Shown here piece after piece: positions 61,518 through 64,000 of a stretch of 64,000 bases of DNA. Made by a program: the position numbers and the translations under genes. Numbering within the stretch: position 1 is the stretch's first letter; every line of letters begins with the position of its first letter. This DNA comes from Lepidurus packardi (lineage: Eukaryota; Arthropoda; Branchiopoda; Notostraca; Triopsidae), in the NCBI GenBank assembly GCA_023053545.1, contig JAKZAN010000002.1, positions 914,375-978,374 of the forward strand. Reading direction: 5' to 3'. A model generated the notes under the pieces. That model had not been told where the DNA came from. It searched no databases and saw nothing but the letters and a program-made list of their open reading frames with translations.

Positions 61518-64000
61518 AAATACTAGCTTGGAATGCCCGGAGCATAAAACCACACCTAGCAGGCTTATGCACATATATTAGTGAAATGAATAAAAAACCT
61601 GATATAATATTTGTATGTGAAACATGGCTAAAGACGGAAGAACGTGCTAGTATTAAAGGGTATGATATATATAGGAAGGATAGAAATAGCGGATCTAGGG
61701 GAGGGGGAATTTTATTTTGGGTTCGTAACACAATAGAAGTAGAGTGGATTCGACTGAGAGAATTCGGGCTCGGGGTATTAGAAATAGGTGGTTTGAAAAT
61801 TAAATGGGAGGGTGATAGCATACATTTATTAGGAGTTTACTTACAAGTACAACAAGGGGAAAATAGGAATCAAATAACAAAAGAAGAGTATAAATTTTAT
61901 CTTGACCAGATTGGCGAAAACAGCAAAACGCTCCTCGTTGGGGACTTTAATTCGCATCACCCTCTGTGGGGGAGGAAAAACGCTGACTATAGAGGGAAGG
62001 TATTTGTCAAATTTTTAGAAGAATGGGAAAAATTAATGTTAATAAGCCCGAAAGGGGAAGGTACATGTTTAGCGGGGAGGAACAAACCGTCAACACTGGA
62101 TTTATGCTTTGCTTCTAGTAACATATACGACAAGGCACGAGCTGAAGTAGGTGGACTATTACAAAGCGATCATTTGCCTTTGATTATTAATCTGGAGAGT
62201 GCCTCTAACAATAGGGACAGGGAAACAACTCAACGTTGGCTCTTTAGCAAAGCAAAATGGAAGGATTGGTATGCAGAATTAGAGAGACTGGATATTCAAA
62301 ACCTGACCGAAACGGGGAGGGTAGAAGAAAGATATAAGAATTTCATAGACCAGCTAACTACAGTGAGCAAAAAGCACATTAGACTCTTGGGAGGGAGTAC
62401 TAATGGGTCATCGCAGCTCAGAACCAATAAGCTGACAGACAAAATTAGGAAACCTTGGTGGGATGAGAATTGCAGCAAAGAACTAAGCAAAGCTAGAGTA
62501 GCATATAGAACGTTGAGACGTAACCCTAGTTCAGAAAATGTTGATAAATGCAAAAGAGCACAATCGCGCAGCAAGCAAACCTCCCAAAAGGTAAAAAGGC
62601 AATTCTGGAGAAATAAAGTTGAGAGTTTTGGTATCAATACACCAATGAAAGAAGCGTGGGGATTAATTCGGGCAATGGAAGGTAAGGGTAGAACGCGTGT
62701 AAGGAAAATCACCAACCCAACGGGTGAGGTAATAGAAAGCGACGAAGAGACGGCAGAAATGTTTGCACGACATTTTGGCAACTTCTAATCGACAGCACCG
62801 GAACTTATTAACCCAGATGTGGATGATGACGTGATAGAATTAGACATCATCGGATATATGGGAAGAAGTAGTGAAATGAAAGAACTGGACAACCCTTTTA
62901 CTGTATGGGAATTTACAGAAGTCATTCGCAAACTACCAAAAACTAGTCAGGGAAAAGACATGGTCCATTATACAATAATAGAAAGACTTCCCAACAATTT
63001 TAAACAAGCTTTGTTCAGTATTTATAACTACATTTTGGAGACAGGTGTGATACCCGCTGACTGGAAAAACGCAGTAGTCATTCCCATACCAAAGCCGAAT
63101 AAAGACCCCGCGAAGTGTGAGTCATACAGACCCATATCATTAATATCATGCCTAGCCAAAATTTTCGAAAGGATGATAATCAGAAGAGTAACCTGGTTTA
63201 CAGAAAAGAACCCTATAATGTCTCCATGTCAGACGGGGTTCAGAGTAGGCCGTAGTACAGTGGACCAGTTGGTCAGGATGAAAAACGACTGTCAAACTGC
63301 TTACGAGGCAGGAGGTGTAGCAGTCTTAGTACTAATAGATATTAAACAAGCATACGACGGAGTATGGATAGATGGTCTTCTCAGAAAGATGGGAGAGAGA
63401 GGCATTAGAGGGAAACTACTAACCGTAATACGAAGTTTTTTAAAAGACAGAACCCTCCAAGTCAGAGTGGGTGCACACCTGTCGACAGAAATTCCAATGA
63501 AAAAAGGTATTCCACAGGGATCAGTGATGTCCCCTTGGCTATTTAATATAATGATGGCAGACCTGTCAAGTGTACTAGGACAGGGAAATATATCGATTTT
63601 TGCAGATGATATTGCCCTGTGGGTTTCAGGGGCTGAACTGGAGATTGCAATGACAAAGGCCAGTAATATTCTCGGGGATGTTAACTCGTGGTGTGGAAAA
63701 TGCCAAAAACACGATCTAGTAGTTAAAAAGGTTTACAACAACCGTAGTTCATCATTATGGACATCATTCAAACAGATGTACGAGTCTTATGAAATTGCGC
63801 AGGCAAAAGAAGGAGATTTTTTTGAAAACCTAATTCCCCCTTGGGATTTTGAGGCCACAAATATAGTCAAAGTTATACCACATCTAAGCACGAAAAAAGA
63901 ATTGATAACTGACTGTAAGCAACTTGTGTACGAGTACTTACACCAAATCTACCCCAATCATACCAAAGTTTATACCGATGGGTCCAGAGATGAAGATGGG
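61499..64000 (+). pseudogene. LINE ORF2: endonuclease - reverse transcriptase - RNase H (partial)
   Basis: The ATG at 61499 opens MPGQFLKILAWNARSIKPHL. The APE endonuclease motifs are FVCETWL, LLVGDFNSHHPLWG and LLQSDHLPLII. A TAA at 62786-62788 interrupts the frame, which then continues unchanged to the window end. RT motifs follow: SYRPISLISCLAKIFERM, LIDIKQAYDGVW, GIPQGSVMSPWLF and IFADDIAL. Soon after NSWCGKCQK the frame reads into the pre-RNase H region, and KVYTDGSRDEDG starts RNase H. The usual ~200-residue RT thumb/linker seems missing, suggesting an in-frame deletion near 63700-63720. Defective copy. Confidence 0.85.

Larger units (their letters stand above)
60095..64000 (+). mobile_element. 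Jockey/I-group LINE, running off the window
   Basis: Two overlapping frames, a gag-like ORF1 with CCHC knuckles and an ORF2 with an APE-type endonuclease, reverse transcriptase and the start of RNase H. The overlap of ORF1 and ORF2 by 19 bases is usual in this group. RNase H favours an I-like or related clade; the exact clade needs a phylogeny. Confidence 0.85.

Noticed and set aside
1..64000. Bacterial or plasmid origin of the window
   Set aside because: Multiple spliceosomal introns, eukaryotic transposon families and AATAAA signals exclude it.

Overview
This window looks like a draft-assembly piece of a metazoan nuclear genome, most likely an arthropod, and it consists almost entirely of mobile DNA. 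The pointers to an arthropod are a degenerate stretch of CCTAA/TTAGG repeats (the arthropod telomere motif), many very short spliceosomal introns (46-114 bp), TATA plus TCAGT promoters, and the mix of elements: hAT, Mutator-like, PIF/Harbinger, BEL/Pao, a Jockey/I-type LINE and Polinton/Maverick. No bacterial-type gene, rRNA or ordinary host housekeeping gene was seen. One 100-N gap lies at 16305-16404. The species cannot be named from the sequence.

Region by region: 1-1.9 kb holds the end of a hAT element, a truncated BED-finger hAT gene and several small tandem repeats. 1.8-7.3 kb holds two halves of a Mutator-like family facing each other: a broken MULE transposase half (MULE-SWIM-PHD, plus strand) and an apparently intact spliced gene on the minus strand (OTU, C2H2 fingers, GCM1/FLYWCH-like finger, CCHC knuckle). 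The two share an inverted segment of about 300 bp. 7.6-10 kb holds two tRNA-derived SINE-like copies and a decayed BEL/Pao pol. 11.4-14.7 kb is a PIF/Harbinger pair: a spliced transposase and its Myb/SANT-like partner. 15.5-16.3 kb is a BEN-like gene cut by the gap.

16.4-36.9 kb is a tandem array of seven copies (two of them incomplete) of a ~2.95 kb composite unit. Each full unit carries on the minus strand (i) a small spliced Pro/Ala-rich CCHC zinc-knuckle gene, here called cassette P, (ii) a pair of overlapping frames resembling the NS1/NS2 region of a densovirus-like parvovirus, here called cassette Q, and (iii) fragments of a hAT transposase. P and Q each sit behind a copy of the same TATA/initiator promoter. 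Copies are almost identical, so amplification is recent or the assembly is repetitive here.

37.7-41.9 kb is a complete but mutated hAT element (8-bp target duplication AGCTGGAC) with a nested 792-bp hAT-type MITE (target duplication GTAGCAAG). 43.45-59.65 kb is a complete-length Polinton/Maverick (16,197 bp, 6-bp target duplication TACTGA, TIRs of 703 and 828 bp) with protease, double-jelly-roll capsid, core/membrane-active protein, penton, retroviral-type integrase and protein-primed DNA polymerase genes plus several unrecognised accessory genes. Its polymerase gene has two short introns, one frameshift and a solo LTR inserted in it; its penton gene is frameshifted; no packaging ATPase was found. 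60.1-64 kb is a LINE with ORF1 (three CCHC knuckles, one split by a frameshift) and ORF2 (endonuclease, reverse transcriptase, start of RNase H), running off the window.

The most unusual points are the cassette array with a virus-derived pair of frames, the same spliced zinc-knuckle module appearing both in the array and in the OTU gene, and the intron-containing Polinton.
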